A stretch of DNA of 6,728 nucleotides from an uncultured Chlorobiota bacterium (GTDB lineage Bacteria; Bacteroidota; Kapaibacteriia; OLB7). The DNA lies in the NCBI GenBank assembly GCA_946481475.1, contig CAMLOB010000217.1:1-6728 (forward strand), written 5' to 3'. The notes under the pieces were generated by a model that was given only the letters and a program-made list of their open reading frames with translations, was not told where the DNA came from and searched no databases. Of this stretch, positions 6,050-6,728 are shown one piece after another. How positions within the stretch are numbered: the first letter of the stretch is position 1; each line of letters opens with the position of its first letter. The translations under genes were made by a program, and so were the position numbers.

Positions 6050-6367
6050 TTATTCAGTAAAAAGAGTGATAATCTCATCACACTCACCACCCATGGTCAA
6101 TGACAAATGGATATCCCACTTACTAGAATACAAGCTTAAGCCTTGGGAAGCTTTAAATTCAATCTTTTGCAAAATAGCACTTCTTACATCATTAAATGTT
6201 TTCACAAATGCTTCTTTTTTGGCAGAATCAATAATAGCTTGGTCGATTGAAATAGTGTTATAAATGCGGACTACACAGTAAAGTTGGCACTCAGACATCT
6301 CCCCCTTTTTAGCACCCATCGACTCTACAATGCAATCGACAAGACGCCGAAAATCATTCTTAGTCAT
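6050..6367 (-). CDS. Hypothetical protein (105 aa), possibly truncated at its N-terminus
   Basis: No family is recognised. The product begins MTKNDFRRLVDCIVES, has a central CQLYCVVRIYNTISIDQAII segment and ends DEIITLFTE. Its hydrophobic periodicity looks like a genuine mixed helix/strand protein. The base composition is clearly more AT-rich than the rest of the window, suggesting separate origin. No clear Shine-Dalgarno precedes the ATG at 6367. The frame stays open upstream for 14 more codons (to a stop at 6412-6410), and the ATG abuts the presumed left end of the neighbouring IS630 element, so the original start may have been lost. It lies between two transposase relics and is convergent with nothing functional. 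Confidence 0.5.
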   Translation of the reverse strand: MTKNDFRRLVDCIVESMGAKKGEMSECQLYCVVRIYNTISIDQAIIDSAKKEAFVKTFNDVRSAILQKIEFKASQGLSLYSSKWDIHLSLTMGGECDEIITLFTE

Positions 6368-6728
6368 ATACTCGCGGCCAAAGAGAATGCAAGAGGCGTT
6401 ATCTTTGCATCATGTTCAAACTCACCGATCATGACCGTGTGCTGCTGCGGTTGAAGCAGCGACATCAGCGTCAGCGACGCGAGTATGTCAAGATTACCAC
6501 CCTGCTGATGCTCGACTCCGGATTCTCGGCTGCTGAGACCGCCGAGGCCCTCGGTATTGACGAATCGACCGTCCATCGCTACGTCCAACGGTTTGAGAAT
6601 GCCTCCTCGATTCAGGAGTATCTCAGCGTCAACTACCGAGGATCACAGCCGAAGCTAAGCGACGAACAGGTCGAGGTGCTGCTGGAGGAACTCTCCAGTC
6701 GACTCTACTACAACGCCGCCTCGGTCGC
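6368..6728 (+). mobile_element. Left end of an IS630-family insertion sequence (continues outside window)
   Basis: The element is inferred from the transposase start at 6412. IS630 elements insert at TA, and TA dinucleotides occur at 6367-6370 and 6400-6401, either of which could mark the junction. The sequence between 6371 and 6411 would then hold the left terminal repeat, but the right end is not in the window, so the repeat cannot be confirmed and the left boundary is approximate. Confidence 0.55.
6412..6728 (+). CDS. IS630-family transposase, N-terminal part (3' end outside window)
   Basis: The 105 visible codons encode a basic N-terminus, then a helix-turn-helix (about 35-61: GFSAAETAEALGIDESTVHR), followed by SVNYRGSQPKLSDEQVEVLL and LSSRLYYNAASV. 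This is the standard HTH plus second helical DNA-binding region of IS630-type transposases that bind terminal repeats. The DDE catalytic domain lies beyond the edge. No stop or frameshift is seen, so the gene may be intact. The sequence is not a duplicate of the decayed copy at 5440-5960, which preserves the other half of the protein; whether they are the same type cannot be decided here. Confidence 0.88.
   Translation, partial: MFKLTDHDRVLLRLKQRHQRQRREYVKITTLLMLDSGFSAAETAEALGIDESTVHRYVQRFENASSIQEYLSVNYRGSQPKLSDEQVEVLLEELSSRLYYNAASV

Noticed and set aside
5842..6060. A 72-codon plus-strand ORF after the decayed transposase
   Set aside because: It overlaps the IS630 C-terminal remnant in another frame, has no ribosome site and no recognisable protein pattern.

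Overview
The window is bacterial, moderately GC-rich, and almost entirely coded on the minus strand up to about position 5113. Reading leftward it holds three blocks: (1) a long beta-CASP metallo-beta-lactamase ribonuclease-like gene (2302 down to the window edge, unfinished); (2) a compact cassette of small minus-strand genes (5113 down to 2482), with close spacing, several overlapping start/stop codons and good Shine-Dalgarno sites; (3) a right-hand block (about 5440-6728) of IS630-type transposase material on the plus strand plus one AT-richer orphan ORF on the minus strand. The cassette resembles genes I recall from phages, plasmids and accessory islands of environmental bacteria such as Planctomycetota. 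That is memory only, and the taxon is not settled by the sequence.

Cassette, in transcription order: an 87-aa acidic-tailed hypothetical (5113-4850); a Trp-rich protein of about 107 aa whose frame is broken by one base in a G run (4857-4535); an 84-aa hypothetical (4476-4222); a 51-aa Cys-rich zinc-ribbon-like protein resembling DUF6011 (4241-4086); a 124-aa protein resembling DUF6573 (4052-3678); a 65-aa helical protein (3674-3477); and a 332-aa RecA-fold ATPase of the phage Sak4-like type (3480-2482), followed by a perfect 11-bp hairpin. The ATPase is the only member with a clear biochemical activity. The simplest reading is a phage- or plasmid-derived DNA metabolism module whose small partners are uncharacterised.

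The ribonuclease-like gene has its own leader of about 180 bases with a possible promoter and a hairpin. It keeps every catalytic motif of the CPSF/RNase J-type beta-CASP enzymes, but carries at least 300 extra C-terminal residues and runs off the left edge.

The right end is a mobile-element zone: a decayed IS630 transposase (stops and frameshift) at about 5440-5960, then the intact beginning of a different IS630-type transposase from 6412 off the right edge. Between them lies a 105-aa hypothetical ORF whose start abuts the presumed left end of the second element.
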